The notes: a model not told the origin generated them from the letters alone. 64,000 bases of DNA from Mixta hanseatica (GCF_023517775.1 NZ_CP082904.1:558001-622000); one strand, 5' to 3'. Positions 18,881 to 28,306 are shown, counted from the stretch's first letter. Numbers and translations are program-made.

Positions 18881-21000
18881 AGATGTTTTACCCGACGTTT
18901 CACCTCTTCCTGCTTACCAGCGTTAAAGGGGCGGGCGTCCGGGCTGCCCAGATAGCCGCATACGCGACGCGTAACCGAGACTCTGGCCGGATCGTGGTTA
19001 CCGCAGGCCGGGCAGGTGAATCCTTTGCTGGTACAGTCAAACTCGCCGGTAAAGCCGCACTCATAGCACTCATCAATCGGCGTATTGGTGCCGTAATAGG
19101 GGACATGGTTGTAGCTGTAATCCCAGACATCTTCCAGCGCTTTCAGGTTGTGCTGCAGGTTAGGGTATTCGCCGTAACAGATAAAGCCGCCGTTAGCGAT
19201 AGCCGGATAAACGGCTTCAAAATCGAGCTTATCGTACGGGTTAACTTTCTTCTCTACGTCCAGGTGGAAACTGTTGGTGTAGTAGCCTTTATCGGTGACG
19301 CCTTTCACCTGGCCAAACTCGGCGGCATCAAGACGGCAGAAGCGATCGCAGAGGTTTTCGCTGGGGGTGCTGTAGAGGCTGAAGCCGTAACCGGTTTCCT
19401 CTTTCCAGGCATCGACCGCTTCACGCAGACGCGTCACGATCGCCACCGCTTTCGCACGCAGCGCTTCGCTGTCATACAGGTGCGTCTCGCCGCCGCTCAG
19501 GGCGTTAATGGTCTCGTGCAGGCCGATATAGCCGAGGGAAATAGAGGCGCGGCCGTTTTTGAAAATCTCCGCCACGTTATCGTCAGCGTTAAGCCGCACG
19601 CCGCAGGCGCCTTCCATATACAGGATCGGGGCCACGCGCGCTTTGGTCTGTTCCAGGCGGGCGATGCGCGTCATCAGCGCTTTCTTCGCAATGGCTAAAC
19701 GCTCATCAAGCAGCTGCCAGAAGCGCGTTTCGTCCCCGCGCGCCTCCAGACCGATACGCGGCAGGTTGATGCTGATAACGCCGAGGTTGTTGCGGCCGTC
19801 GTGGATCTGCTCGCCATTTTCTTCGAAGACGCCAAGGAAACTGCGGCAGCCCATCGGGGTTTTAAACGAGCCGGTTACCTCAACCACGCGATCGTAATTA
19901 AGAATATCGGGATACATGCGCTTGCTGGCGCACTCCAGCGCCAGCTGTTTGATATCGTAATTGGCATCGCCCGGACGACGATTAAGCCCTTCACGAATCG
20001 CAAACACCAGTTTAGGGAACACGGCGGTTTTACGATTTTTGCCGAGGCCGGCGATCCTGTTGCGCAGAATAGATTGCTGGATCAGACGCGCCGCCCAGCT
20101 GGTGCCTAGGCCAAAGCCAAAGGTGACGAACGGCGTCTGCCCGTTGGCGGTGTGCAGCGTATTTACCTCATATTCCAGCGACTGAAAGGCGTCGTAGCAC
20201 TCTTTCTCAGTGCGTTCACGAGCGTAACGTTCGCTTTCGGCTATCTGCCATTCACGCGCCACCGCCAGATGTTTTTCATAGCTCACTTCTACAAAGGGCG
20301 CGAGGATCTCATCGATGCGGTTAATGGTGGTGCCGCCATAAATATGGCTGGCGACCTGGGCGATAATCTGTGCCGTCACCGCCGTGGCGGTTGCAATCGA
20401 TTTGGGCGGCTCTATCTCGGCGTTGCCCATTTTAAAGCCGTTGGTGAGCATGCCTTTTAAATCGATCAGCATGCAGTTAAACATAGGGAAGAAGGGCGCG
20501 TAATCGAGATCGTGATAGTGGATCTCGCCGCGCTGGTGGGCGCGTACCACATCACGCGGCAACATATACTGCTGGGCATAATGTTTGGCTACGATGCCCG
20601 CCAGCAGGTCACGCTGGGTTGGGATAACCTTGCTGTCTTTATTGGCGTTCTCATGCAGCAGGGCGGGATCGCTTTGCTCTACCAGCCCACGAATCGCCTT
20701 GCTGAGCTTGCCGCGTTGCTCACGCGCCAGGTCGCGATCGTGGCGATATTCAATATACTGACGCGCCAGCTGCGGATAGCGGCCCGCCATCAGTAAGTCT
20801 TCTACGGCCTGCTGAATCTCATGAATATCGACGCGTTCGCGGCTGGTTATTTGTTCGCTAACCTGTTGGGCGACCGCTAAGCAGTATGCCTCATCTTCAA
20901 TCTGAGCGGCCCGGGCTGCGGCGCGAATCGCCTCAGCGATGCGCTGTTGATCAAAGGCTACCTGACAGCCGTCTCGTTTTACTACCGTCGTTGTCACCAC
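18877..21000 (-). CDS. nrdD: Anaerobic ribonucleoside-triphosphate reductase NrdD
   Basis: NrdD is the class III, oxygen-sensitive reductase that makes dNTPs anaerobically. The 707-residue product has an N-terminal ATP-cone, the catalytic barrel (ANKDSKVIPTQRDLLAG, HYHDLDYAPFFPMFNC), the zinc site with CYECGFTGEF and CPACG, and the glycyl-radical loop RVCGYLG with the radical Gly near residue 682. Two adjacent GTG codons follow GGGAG; 21000 is used, 20997 is possible. The protein stops at VKRRVKHL, about five residues shorter than E. coli. Confidence 0.96.
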   Translation of the reverse strand: MVTTTVVKRDGCQVAFDQQRIAEAIRAAARAAQIEDEAYCLAVAQQVSEQITSRERVDIHEIQQAVEDLLMAGRYPQLARQYIEYRHDRDLAREQRGKLSKAIRGLVEQSDPALLHENANKDSKVIPTQRDLLAGIVAKHYAQQYMLPRDVVRAHQRGEIHYHDLDYAPFFPMFNCMLIDLKGMLTNGFKMGNAEIEPPKSIATATAVTAQIIAQVASHIYGGTTINRIDEILAPFVEVSYEKHLAVAREWQIAESERYARERTEKECYDAFQSLEYEVNTLHTANGQTPFVTFGFGLGTSWAARLIQQSILRNRIAGLGKNRKTAVFPKLVFAIREGLNRRPGDANYDIKQLALECASKRMYPDILNYDRVVEVTGSFKTPMGCRSFLGVFEENGEQIHDGRNNLGVISINLPRIGLEARGDETRFWQLLDERLAIAKKALMTRIARLEQTKARVAPILYMEGACGVRLNADDNVAEIFKNGRASISLGYIGLHETINALSGGETHLYDSEALRAKAVAIVTRLREAVDAWKEETGYGFSLYSTPSENLCDRFCRLDAAEFGQVKGVTDKGYYTNSFHLDVEKKVNPYDKLDFEAVYPAIANGGFICYGEYPNLQHNLKALEDVWDYSYNHVPYYGTNTPIDECYECGFTGEFDCTSKGFTCPACGNHDPARVSVTRRVCGYLGSPDARPFNAGKQEEVKRRVKHL

Positions 21001-21021
21001 CGTTCTCCCTTGAAGCCATTA

Positions 21022-21063
21022 CTATATGTAGGACTGGTTATGAATGATAGAGCCTATATATGG
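21022..21063 (-). promoter_or_regulatory. Tandem NrdR boxes upstream of nrdDG
   Basis: CTATATGTAG (21022-21031) and CTATATATGG (21054-21063) each differ at one position from the NrdR core CWATATATWG. They are 32 bases apart, about three helical turns, which is the usual spacing of paired NrdR boxes. They sit just ahead of nrdD, fitting repression by NrdR-(d)ATP. Confidence 0.65.
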
Positions 21064-21211
21064 TGTTTTCGTCTTATTTAAGCGCCTTTTTCTTGATGCA
21101 GAACAAGGATTGCCAGAGGCGGTTGAAAAGTTAAACGGCGGTGATAAAAAAGGAGTAGGGTGGGTAGAAACGCAGAGTCCGCTGCGCGCAAATGACGCGC
21201 AGCGGTTTAAC

Positions 21212-22879
21212 TTAATGATTTTTCTTCTGATACCACCAAACCGCTTCCCACGGACGCAGCATCATTTCGCCCGGCTCGTTTTTCGGGTCCGGATAGTTGC
21301 TCATCAGTACTTCCCAGCCGCTGCCGAACGATGCGTCAGGATGCCAGGTCTGCGCCTCGCGACTGAAGTTCGCCATCACCACCAGCGTTTCACCTTCATA
21401 CTGACGTTGATAACACCAGAGATAAGGATGGCTCGGCAACAGATCGAGATAATCGCCCCAGGTCAGGATCAAATAGCGCTTACGTAGCTGGATAAGTTGC
21501 TTGTAAGTGTAAAAGATCGAGTCCGGGTCAGCGATGGCCGCTTCGGCATTGATGGTTTCATAATTCCGGCTCATGCCGATCCACGGGGTGCCGGTGGTAA
21601 AGCCGGCGTTCTCGCTGGCATCCCACTGCATCGGCGTACGGCCATTGTCACGCGATTTACTGGCCAGAATTGCCAGCAGGTTTTCGCTGTCGCGGCCCTG
21701 CGCACGCAGCTCGGCATACATGTTATGACTTTCAATATCGCGATAGTCGATAATGCGGGTAAAGCCGGGGTTAGTCATGCCCAACTCTTCACCCTGGAAA
21801 ATATAAGGCGTGCCCTGCATGCCGTGCAGCACCATCGCCAGCATCTTCGCTGACTGAACGCGGTATTCACCATCGTCGCCCCAGCGCGACACCACGCGCG
21901 GCTGATCGTGGTTACACCAGAACAGGGCGTTCCAGCCGCGATTGTGCATACCCTGCTGCCAGTGGGTAAAGATTTTCTTCTGCGCCACCAGATCCAGCGG
22001 GGTCAGCGTCCACTTCTGTCCGTTCCAGAAATCCACCTCGACATGGTCAAAGCTAAACACCATCGACAGCTCATCGCCCGCCAGCGAACCGTACTGCTGG
22101 CAGTGCTCCAGCGTGGCGGAAGACATTTCGCCGACGGTCACCAGCTCGCGCGGGCGAAACACGTCACGGCTCATCTCGCGCATATATTCATGAATGCGCG
22201 GACCGTCGGTATACAGACGCAGGCCGTCGCCGTCAGGATCGTCGGGAAAATCCTGATGCTTAGAGACCAGGTTAACCACGTCAAGGCGCAACCCATCAAT
22301 ACCGCGATCGGCCCAGAAGTTAACAATCTGCTTCAGCTCGGCGCGCACATTGTCGTTTTCCCAGTTCAGGTCGGCCTGCTCCGGCGCCCACAGGTGCATA
22401 TAGTACTGATTACTCTCTGGGTGCCAGCGCCATGCGGAGCCGCCAAACTTGGATTTCCAGTTATTGGGCGGTTCGGTTGGCGTGCCATCGCGCCAGATAT
22501 AGTAATCGCGATAGGGGCTTTCCGGGTTCAGCGACTCATGAAACCAGTGGTGCTGTGTAGAAGAGTGGTTAAACACCATATCAAGGATAACGCGCAGCCC
22601 GCGTTTATGCGCCTGCTCGACCAAATGGTCGAAATCGCTCATCGTGCCGTAAGCGGGATCGATGGCGGTGTAGTTCGCCACGTCGTAGCCGTTATCAACC
22701 TGCGGTGAAATATAAAAAGGTGTCAGCCAGAGCGCATCGACACCCAGCTGTTTCAGGTAGTCCAGACGCTGAATCACACCGGCCAGGTCGCCTGTGCCAC
22801 TACCGGTCGTATCCTGAAAGCTCTTGGGATAGATTTGATAAATGACGCCGTTCTGCCACCATGGTGGAGTTTTATTCAT
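21212..22879 (-). CDS. treC: Trehalose-6-phosphate hydrolase TreC
   Basis: TreC hydrolyses cytoplasmic trehalose 6-phosphate to glucose and glucose 6-phosphate. The 555-residue GH13 protein shows GVIYQIYPKSFQDTTGSGTG, DMVFNHSS, GLRLDVVN with the nucleophile Asp, VGEMSS with the acid Glu, and FWCNHDQPR. AGGA precedes ATG 22879. In E. coli it follows treB, the PTS permease, with treR nearby; neither is next to it here. Either uptake is encoded elsewhere or the pathway is broken. Confidence 0.95.
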   Translation of the reverse strand: MNKTPPWWQNGVIYQIYPKSFQDTTGSGTGDLAGVIQRLDYLKQLGVDALWLTPFYISPQVDNGYDVANYTAIDPAYGTMSDFDHLVEQAHKRGLRVILDMVFNHSSTQHHWFHESLNPESPYRDYYIWRDGTPTEPPNNWKSKFGGSAWRWHPESNQYYMHLWAPEQADLNWENDNVRAELKQIVNFWADRGIDGLRLDVVNLVSKHQDFPDDPDGDGLRLYTDGPRIHEYMREMSRDVFRPRELVTVGEMSSATLEHCQQYGSLAGDELSMVFSFDHVEVDFWNGQKWTLTPLDLVAQKKIFTHWQQGMHNRGWNALFWCNHDQPRVVSRWGDDGEYRVQSAKMLAMVLHGMQGTPYIFQGEELGMTNPGFTRIIDYRDIESHNMYAELRAQGRDSENLLAILASKSRDNGRTPMQWDASENAGFTTGTPWIGMSRNYETINAEAAIADPDSIFYTYKQLIQLRKRYLILTWGDYLDLLPSHPYLWCYQRQYEGETLVVMANFSREAQTWHPDASFGSGWEVLMSNYPDPKNEPGEMMLRPWEAVWWYQKKNH

Positions 22880-23370
22880 TGCTCAATCCTGATTGCTTAT
22901 CGGGGCGAAAACCGCCGCCCGTTTTATCGAAAAGTCTACTTTTTCACACTCAGTAAGGTTAGCTACTCCTTACGATTACGACACGCCGGACGCTGAGGAA
23001 TCCGCTGAAAAAGCGTTTTTTTTGCCCTCTCAGGAGTGGAAAAAGGCTGTTGCTTCATAAAGTAGCGGCTGATCCGCACGCTTCATGCAGCCTGGTAAAA
23101 CTCTCTACAGGGATGTTGCAAAAATTTTCCGCCGCCGCCGATTTCACCACGCGACAGGCTGGCCGGGCTAACGCCAGCCTCGTGACATCCGGCTGCGTTT
23201 ACTCAGCATAAAAAAGGCGTTGCGCTAAGTGAATTAAAGTAGCTTAGCAGTACTGGCGCAGCGGCGCATACGCGCAAAAGCGAAAGGCCAACGTTAACGG
23301 CTTGCGCGGATGAGCAAGCCAGGCAAGGCCTGCTTTACGCCAGTAAAAGAGGCCAGTCGGGATACCGGTG
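22880..23370. other. Gene-free gap where E. coli carries treB-treR-mgtA
   Basis: No convincing coding sequence is seen in about 490 bases between treC and ridA. A plus-strand hairpin made from ACGCT/AGCGT with an eight-base T-run ends near 23023. GCTAAG and CTTAGC form a further small stem near 23226-23250. The segment must contain the treC promoter. No treB, treR or mgtA fragment was recognised. Confidence 0.5.
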
Positions 23371-23372
23371 CT

Positions 23373-23404
23373 AAAAAGCCGCGTTCAGCGAGACGCGGCT
23401 TTTA
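23373..23404 (-). terminator. Intrinsic terminator of ridA
   Basis: AGCCGCGT (23377-23384) pairs with ACGCGGCT (23393-23400), with an A-run on one side and TTTT on the other. On the minus strand it follows the ridA stop by about ten bases. Confidence 0.85.
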
Positions 23405-23413
23405 TTATGTTAA

Positions 23414-23800
23414 CTAGCGACGTACGGCAATCGCTTCGATTTCAATTTTCACATCTTTCGGCAGACGAGCCACTTCCACGCAGGAGCGAGCAGGGAAAGG
23501 CGCGCTGTGCTCGCTGAAAAATGCTTCATAGGTGGCGTTAACGGTAGCGAAGTCGTTAAGGTCTTTCACAAACACCGTGGTTTTCACAATGTCGCCTACC
23601 TTCAGGCCGGCCGCTTCTACGATAGCCTGCACATTTTCCAGCGACTGACGCGCCTGCGCAGCAATGTCATCCGCGACCGCGCCGGTTTTAGGATCGACCG
23701 GGATCTGACCAGATGTGATGATCATACTCCCCAAATCGACGCCCTGAACATAGGGACCGATAGCGGCAGGGGCATTTTCCGTGTTGATTTCGCGTGACAT
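23414..23800 (-). CDS. ridA: 2-iminobutanoate/2-iminopropanoate deaminase RidA
   Basis: RidA hydrolyses reactive enamine/imine intermediates released by PLP enzymes such as threonine dehydratase. The 128-residue product is nearly identical to E. coli RidA, including APAAIGPYVQGVDLG, GQIPVDPKTG and the active-site Arg in FPARSCVEVARLPKDV. An open frame extends upstream, but ATG 23800 with AGGAG upstream gives the conserved start. It is downstream of pyrBI on the same strand. Confidence 0.96.
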   Translation of the reverse strand: MSREINTENAPAAIGPYVQGVDLGSMIITSGQIPVDPKTGAVADDIAAQARQSLENVQAIVEAAGLKVGDIVKTTVFVKDLNDFATVNATYEAFFSEHSAPFPARSCVEVARLPKDVKIEIEAIAVRR

Positions 23801-23877
23801 AGATTCTCCTGATGGGTGGGTGCCAGGCGGACGGCCTGCCCGCCATATCGCTTCCATTATAGGGAGACGCAAATTGA

Positions 23878-24339
23878 TTACCAGTTCGCCAGCACCACCT
23901 GATGCGCAAATTCTTTTTCGCAGTATTTGCACTTCAGCTGCACGTTTTCCGCGCGTTTCCGCACGGCAAAGCTGGAGTAAACCGGCTCTGTGCGGCTGAT
24001 GCAGTTGCCGTTCGGGCAGGTCAGCACGCGATCAATGCGCTCCGGCAGCGTGGGAACGATTTTCGCCACCACTTCATAATCATCGATACGGTTAACGGTA
24101 GCGTGCGGGGCATAGACCGCCAGCTGGTTGATCTGATCGTCGGTGAGAAAAGTGTTTTCAATTTTAATCAGGTCCTTGCGGCCCAGCGCGCCGGAGGGCA
24201 GATTTAGCCCGATAGTAATGCGCTGATCGGTTTCCGTCAGGCGGAACAGCGTTAAAAGTTTAAAGCCCACCTGCGCCGGGATATGATCGATCACCGTGCC
24301 GCGTTTGATCGCCTCAACCTGTAATTTATCTTGCGTCAT
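23878..24339 (-). CDS. pyrI: Aspartate carbamoyltransferase regulatory chain PyrI
   Basis: PyrI binds CTP, ATP and UTP and makes ATCase allosteric. The 153-residue product has the N-terminal nucleotide-binding domain ([18 protein letters not shown]) and the C-terminal zinc domain with cysteines in CPNGNC and CKYCEKEF. It starts 12 bases after pyrB ends, forming the pyrBI operon. Confidence 0.97.
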   Translation of the reverse strand: MTQDKLQVEAIKRGTVIDHIPAQVGFKLLTLFRLTETDQRITIGLNLPSGALGRKDLIKIENTFLTDDQINQLAVYAPHATVNRIDDYEVVAKIVPTLPERIDRVLTCPNGNCISRTEPVYSSFAVRKRAENVQLKCKYCEKEFAHQVVLANW

Positions 24340-24351
24340 ACTGTTTCCTCC

Positions 24352-25284
24352 TTACAGAACCGGATCGCTGTTAAGCACTAATGCCAGAAGCGCCTGACGC
24401 GCATAAATGCCGTTGCCGGCCTGCTGGAAATACCAGGCGTAAGGCGTTTTATCCACATCGGTGGCGATCTCATCTACGCGCGGCAGGGGATGCAGCACCT
24501 TCATATTGTCGCGCGCACCCTGCAAATCGGCGGCGCGCAGCACAAATTGCGCCTTCACGTTGGCGTATTCAGACGGATCGAGGCGCTCTTTCTGCACGCG
24601 CGTCATATAAAGAATATCCACCTGCGGTACCACCTCTTCGATACTGGCGTGATGGCTCCAGGCGATGCCTTTCTCATCCAGCATATCGGTAATATAGGCG
24701 GGCATCGCCAGCGCTTCCGGCGCGATAAAGAAGAAGCGGTTGCCGTCGAACTTGGCCAGCGCCTGGGTCAGGGAGTGTACGGTGCGGCCATATTTCAGAT
24801 CGCCGACCATCGCCACGTTCAAATTGCTCAGGCGGCTTTGCGTTTCCTGGATGGTAAACAGATCAAGCAGCGTCTGTGTGGGATGCTGATTCGCGCCGTC
24901 GCCTGCGTTCAGCACCGGAATGGCGCCGGAGAATTCGGTGGCCAGACGGGCCGCGCCCTCCTGCGGATGACGCATCACAATCGCATCGACATAGGTGCTG
25001 ATAACCGAAATGGTATCGGCCAGCGTTTCGCCCTTTTTACCCAGCGAGGTATTGCTGCTGTCGGAAAACCCCACCACCGACGCGCCCAGACGCTGAATCG
25101 CCGTCTCAAAGGAGAGGCGGGTGCGCGTAGAAGCTTCAAAGAAACAGCTGGCGATCACCTTGTGCTTTAGCAGCTCCGGCTGCGGATTCGCCTTCAGGCT
25201 GGCCGCCGCGTGCAACACCAGCTCCAGCTCCTCACGGCTGAGATCGTTAATCGAAATAATATGCTTGTGATACAGCGGATTCAT
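24352..25284 (-). CDS. pyrB: Aspartate carbamoyltransferase catalytic chain PyrB
   Basis: PyrB condenses aspartate and carbamoyl phosphate, the first committed step of pyrimidine synthesis. The 310-residue product shows the carbamoyl-phosphate motif STRTRLSFE and HPLPRVDEI at the aspartate side. It is preceded by the pyrL leader ORF and an intrinsic attenuator, which explains UTP-controlled expression in this family. Confidence 0.97.
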   Translation of the reverse strand: MNPLYHKHIISINDLSREELELVLHAAASLKANPQPELLKHKVIASCFFEASTRTRLSFETAIQRLGASVVGFSDSSNTSLGKKGETLADTISVISTYVDAIVMRHPQEGAARLATEFSGAIPVLNAGDGANQHPTQTLLDLFTIQETQSRLSNLNVAMVGDLKYGRTVHSLTQALAKFDGNRFFFIAPEALAMPAYITDMLDEKGIAWSHHASIEEVVPQVDILYMTRVQKERLDPSEYANVKAQFVLRAADLQGARDNMKVLHPLPRVDEIATDVDKTPYAWYFQQAGNGIYARQALLALVLNSDPVL

Positions 25285-25297
25285 GCGTCACTCTCCT

Positions 25298-25438
25298 TTA
25301 GGCGTGCCGGATTAAGGACGAAAAAAAAGCCCCTGCAATGAGGGGCTTTTTTACGATCGGTCGCTGACGGAAGGAAACAGGCGCGCCGCCTGCATTCAGG
25401 CGTGATTGAGCGATAGCTATTTGATGGCTCAGTTGCAT
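25298..25438 (-). CDS. pyrL: pyrBI operon leader peptide PyrL
   Basis: A 46-codon leader ORF starts at ATG 25438 with GGGAGG four bases upstream and ends 13 bases before pyrB. The reading frame passes through the attenuator hairpin and encodes GAFF there, as in E. coli PyrL. The rest of the peptide differs, which is expected because coupling of ribosome position to polymerase pausing matters more than peptide sequence. A pyrimidine-rich stretch (GTTTCCTTCC) upstream of the stem is the likely UTP-sensitive pause area. Confidence 0.8.
   Translation of the reverse strand: MQLSHQIAIAQSRLNAGGAPVSFRQRPIVKKPLIAGAFFSSLIRHA
25321..25352 (-). terminator. pyrBI attenuator
   Basis: Minus-strand stem GCCCCT/AGGGGC (plus coordinates 25329-25334 and 25341-25346), followed on the minus strand by eight T. 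It lies inside pyrL, 36 bases before pyrB, and is the classic UTP-responsive attenuator arrangement. Confidence 0.9.
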
Positions 25439-25463
25439 GCGTCCTCCCGACAAATTGTGGCGC

Positions 25464-25491
25464 ATTATACGCATTCAGTGGACGGCTTCAA
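25464..25491 (-). promoter_or_regulatory. Sigma-70 promoter of pyrL-pyrBI
   Basis: On the minus strand TTGAAG (25491-25486) and a perfect TATAAT (25469-25464) are 16 bases apart, upstream of the pyrL ribosome site. Confidence 0.8.
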
Positions 25492-25522
25492 GTAAAAACC
25501 GCACGCCGGGTAACCGTTTGCG

Positions 25523-26542
25523 TTACGCTAAATTAGCGGGTTTCGCCAGCGTGGCGACCATCACCGCTTTAATGGTATGCAGCCGGTTTTCCGCCTGATC
25601 GAAAACGATGCTGTTCTGCGATTCAAACACCTCGTTGGTCACTTCCATGCCGTCATGCAGCTGGTACTGCTCGGCCATCTGTTTCCCCAGCGTGGTTTGA
25701 TCGTCATGCAGCGCGGGCAGGCAGTGGAGAAATTTAACGTTGGCGTTGCCGGTAAGCTGCAGCATCGCTCTATTCACCTGATAATCACGCAGCAGAGCGA
25801 TACGCTCCTGCCAGCGCTCTTTGGCTTCGCCCATCGATACCCAAACATCGGTATAGATAAAGTCCGCCTGTTTCACGCCTTCGGCAATATCTTCCGTCAG
25901 GGTAATTTTGCCGCCGTTCTGCTTCGCCGCCTCGCGGCATTGCTTAACCAGTTGCTCCTCTGGCCAGCAGCTCTTCGGTGCGACCAGCCGCAGGTCGATG
26001 CCCATCAGCGCTGCGGCTTCCATCAGGCTGTTGCCCATGTTATTGCGTGCATCGCCGGTATAGGCCAGCACCATCGATCGTAACGATTTCTCCGGCAGAT
26101 GCTCCTGCATAGTGAGCAGATCGGCCAGCAGCTGAGTTGGGTGGAATTCATCGGTCAGGCCGTTCCACACCGGCACGCCCGCATAGTCGGCAAGGGTTTC
26201 CACAATCTGCTGACCGTGGCCACGATACTGAATACCGTCATACATACGGCCCAGCACGCGCGCGGTATCCTTAATCGATTCCTTATGGCCAATCTGACTG
26301 CCGCTGGGGCCCAGATAGGTCACGCGCGCGCCTTGATCAAACGCGGCAACTTCGAAAGAGCATCGGGTACGGGTCGACTCTTTTTCGAAGATGAGCGCGA
26401 TATTTTTTCCCTGCAGGTGCGGCACTTCCTCACCATTTTTTTTCGCGATTTTTAATTCAGCGGCGAGGGCCAGCAAGGCATTAATTTCAGCGGGGGTAAA
26501 ATCGAGCAGCCTGAGGAAATGGCGTTGATAAAACTGACTCAT
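25523..26542 (-). CDS. argI: Ornithine carbamoyltransferase
   Basis: This enzyme forms citrulline from ornithine and carbamoyl phosphate in arginine synthesis. The 339-residue product shows [20 protein letters not shown], the FHPTQ segment and the HCLPA active-site loop. The position next to rraB matches argI of E. coli. Near-perfect ARG boxes lie just upstream, so ArgR repression is expected. pyrB and argI, two paralogous carbamoyltransferases, are adjacent, as in several enterobacteria. Confidence 0.96.
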   Translation of the reverse strand: MSQFYQRHFLRLLDFTPAEINALLALAAELKIAKKNGEEVPHLQGKNIALIFEKESTRTRCSFEVAAFDQGARVTYLGPSGSQIGHKESIKDTARVLGRMYDGIQYRGHGQQIVETLADYAGVPVWNGLTDEFHPTQLLADLLTMQEHLPEKSLRSMVLAYTGDARNNMGNSLMEAAALMGIDLRLVAPKSCWPEEQLVKQCREAAKQNGGKITLTEDIAEGVKQADFIYTDVWVSMGEAKERWQERIALLRDYQVNRAMLQLTGNANVKFLHCLPALHDDQTTLGKQMAEQYQLHDGMEVTNEVFESQNSIVFDQAENRLHTIKAVMVATLAKPANLA

Positions 26543-26565
26543 ACAGCGCTCCTTGTCTCTTTTAG

Positions 26566-26604
26566 AATGAATTAAAATTCAATTTAACCGTATGAATATT
26601 CATT
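26566..26604 (-). promoter_or_regulatory. Tandem ARG boxes (ArgR operator) of argI
   Basis: AATGAATTAAAATTCAAT (26566-26583) matches the 18-base ARG box consensus at every defined position. A second, weaker box (26587-26604) lies three bases away, the normal ArgR spacing, with an intact ATTCA half. They are 24 bases upstream of the argI start. Confidence 0.85.
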
Positions 26605-26702
26605 TTCAACCCTGCGCGCAAGAAACTTTTGCTTTTGTGTAGTGGCGCGGAGTGCAGTGTGGGAAAATAATCACATTGTCTGCCAAAACAGAGGAACCCA
26701 TC

Positions 26703-27119
26703 ATGGCATATGAAGAATTGCTGGAAGAGCAGCGCGAAGAGACGCGAGCGATTATCGAAGAGCTGCTGGAAGATGGCAGCGATCCTGATGCGCTCTATAC
26801 CATTGAGCATCATCTTTCCTGTGACAGCTTTGAGGCGCTGGAAAAAGCGGCGGTAGACGCTTTTAAGCTAGGTTATGAAGTGACTGAACCGGAAGAGCTG
26901 GAGCTGGAAGATGGCTCAACCGTGATGTGCGTTGATATCCTGAGCGAACTGGCGCTTAACCCTGAACTGATCGATGCGCAGGTTGAGCAGCTGGTTAACC
27001 TGGCCGGTAAACATAATGTCGATTATGACGGCTGGGGCACCTACTTCGAAGATCCGGATGCGGAAGATGAAGAAGAGGGTGATTACATTGACGAAGACGA
27101 TGACGGCATCCGTCATTAA
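26703..27119 (+). CDS. rraB: Regulator of ribonuclease E activity B (RraB)
   Basis: RraB binds the C-terminal part of RNase E and modulates its activity. The 138-residue product is highly acidic and matches E. coli: [32 protein letters not shown], and a Glu/Asp-rich tail ending DDDGIRH. ATG 26703 was chosen as the conserved start with GAGG upstream. It is divergent from argI and followed by miaE. Confidence 0.95.
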   Translation: MAYEELLEEQREETRAIIEELLEDGSDPDALYTIEHHLSCDSFEALEKAAVDAFKLGYEVTEPEELELEDGSTVMCVDILSELALNPELIDAQVEQLVNLAGKHNVDYDGWGTYFEDPDAEDEEEGDYIDEDDDGIRH

Positions 27120-27188
27120 TCGCCTGCCGCTTTAACTCTTGATCCGGCGTGCCGTTCAGGCGGCGCGCCTTTTAACCGTAGCGATAGT

Positions 27189-27947
27189 ATGAATTACGCC
27201 GATCTTCTTGCTCCCATTCACCAGTTTCTTCATTGCCGCACGCCACAGGCGTGGATCGACGAGGCGCGCAAACCGGAAAACCTCTCTCTGTTGCTCACAG
27301 ACCATATGGTATGTGAACTAAAAGCGGCGCAGACGGCCACCTGGCTGATTCGCAAATATGTTGCCGATAAGCCCAGCGGCGAAGCGATTCTTAGCTGGCT
27401 AAAACCTTATGAAGCCTTTGTACATCGTGAAGATCACGACAGCGGGTTTATTGAAGCGCATAAAAATCTGTCGAAGCGCATTATCGCCCGTAACGAGATC
27501 CCGTGGGGCGATGAGCTGCTGGATAAGATGATGCTGCTGATTAAAGAAGAGCTGCACCATTTTTATCAGGTATGGGAGATTATGCAGGCGCGCGGCATCG
27601 CTTATAAAAAGATCACCGCCAGCCGTTATGCTAAAGGTCTGCTGCGTGAGGTCATTACCCACGAGCCGGAAACGCTGGTGGATAAGCTGATTTGCGGCGC
27701 TTACATTGAAGCGCGTTCCTGTGAGCGGTTCGCCAGTCTGGCGCCCTGGCTGGACGAGGAGCTGGCGAAGTTTTACGTCTCGCTGCTGCGTTCCGAGGCG
27801 CGTCACTATCAGGATTATCTGGCGCTGGCGGCGCGCATCGCGCCATTTGATATTGCCGGCAGGGTGCGTCAAATCGGCGAGGCCGAAGCGCGATTGATTC
27901 AGGAACCGGATAGCGAGCTACGCTTTCACAGCGGCGTCCCGGCGTAG
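27189..27947 (+). CDS. miaE: tRNA-(2-methylthio-N6-isopentenyladenosine-37) hydroxylase MiaE
   Basis: MiaE is a di-iron monooxygenase that hydroxylates ms2i6A37 in tRNA. The 252-residue ferritin-like protein shows metal-ligand helices: CELKAAQTATWLIRKY, KEELHHFYQVWEIM with an ExxH pair, and GAYIEARSCERFASLAPWL, then RSEARHYQDYLALA. It is present in Salmonella and absent from E. coli K-12. It follows rraB on the same strand. Confidence 0.93.
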   Translation: MNYADLLAPIHQFLHCRTPQAWIDEARKPENLSLLLTDHMVCELKAAQTATWLIRKYVADKPSGEAILSWLKPYEAFVHREDHDSGFIEAHKNLSKRIIARNEIPWGDELLDKMMLLIKEELHHFYQVWEIMQARGIAYKKITASRYAKGLLREVITHEPETLVDKLICGAYIEARSCERFASLAPWLDEELAKFYVSLLRSEARHYQDYLALAARIAPFDIAGRVRQIGEAEARLIQEPDSELRFHSGVPA

Positions 27948-28007
27948 GCATGATGTCGTTAGCGATGGCTATTCGGTGCAGGAATAGCCATAAGCCATTA
28001 CGGCTGA

Positions 28008-28306
28008 TTAACAGCCATGCAACCGTCCAAAAAAACGCCAGTACCAAAAAGCGATTAACAGCAGGGTGAACAGCGGTAAATAAAGCGTACGTTGCTTTTA
28101 CGCCAGCAAAGCCAGAGTAGTGGCGCGATGAGCAGAAGCGTTAACGGAGCGGTGAATGAGCGAATATCATCAACAACAAATGTTTTGTAAGCATCGCATA
28201 GTGTTTTGATTTCATCGCCATCGATATATTGTTCTTCTTTGAAATAAGAGAGATAAGCGATATTGAAAAAGCAGAAGCTGCTATAAAATAACGTTAAGGC
28301 GAACAT
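28008..28306 (-). pseudogene. Small multi-spanning membrane protein, apparently frameshifted
   Basis: From ATG 28306 the frame encodes a hydrophobic N-terminal segment (FALTLFYSSFCFFNIAYL), a polar loop, and a second membrane segment (APLTLLLIAPLLWLCWR). It then runs into low-quality sequence ending at 28055. Just after WRKSN another frame continues with a convincing third membrane segment, LYLPLFTLLLIAFWYW, and stops at 28008. One indel near 28085 would restore a roughly 99-residue three-helix protein. No family was recognised; DUF1240-like membrane proteins beside DUF1493 genes are a possibility only. Confidence 0.45.
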
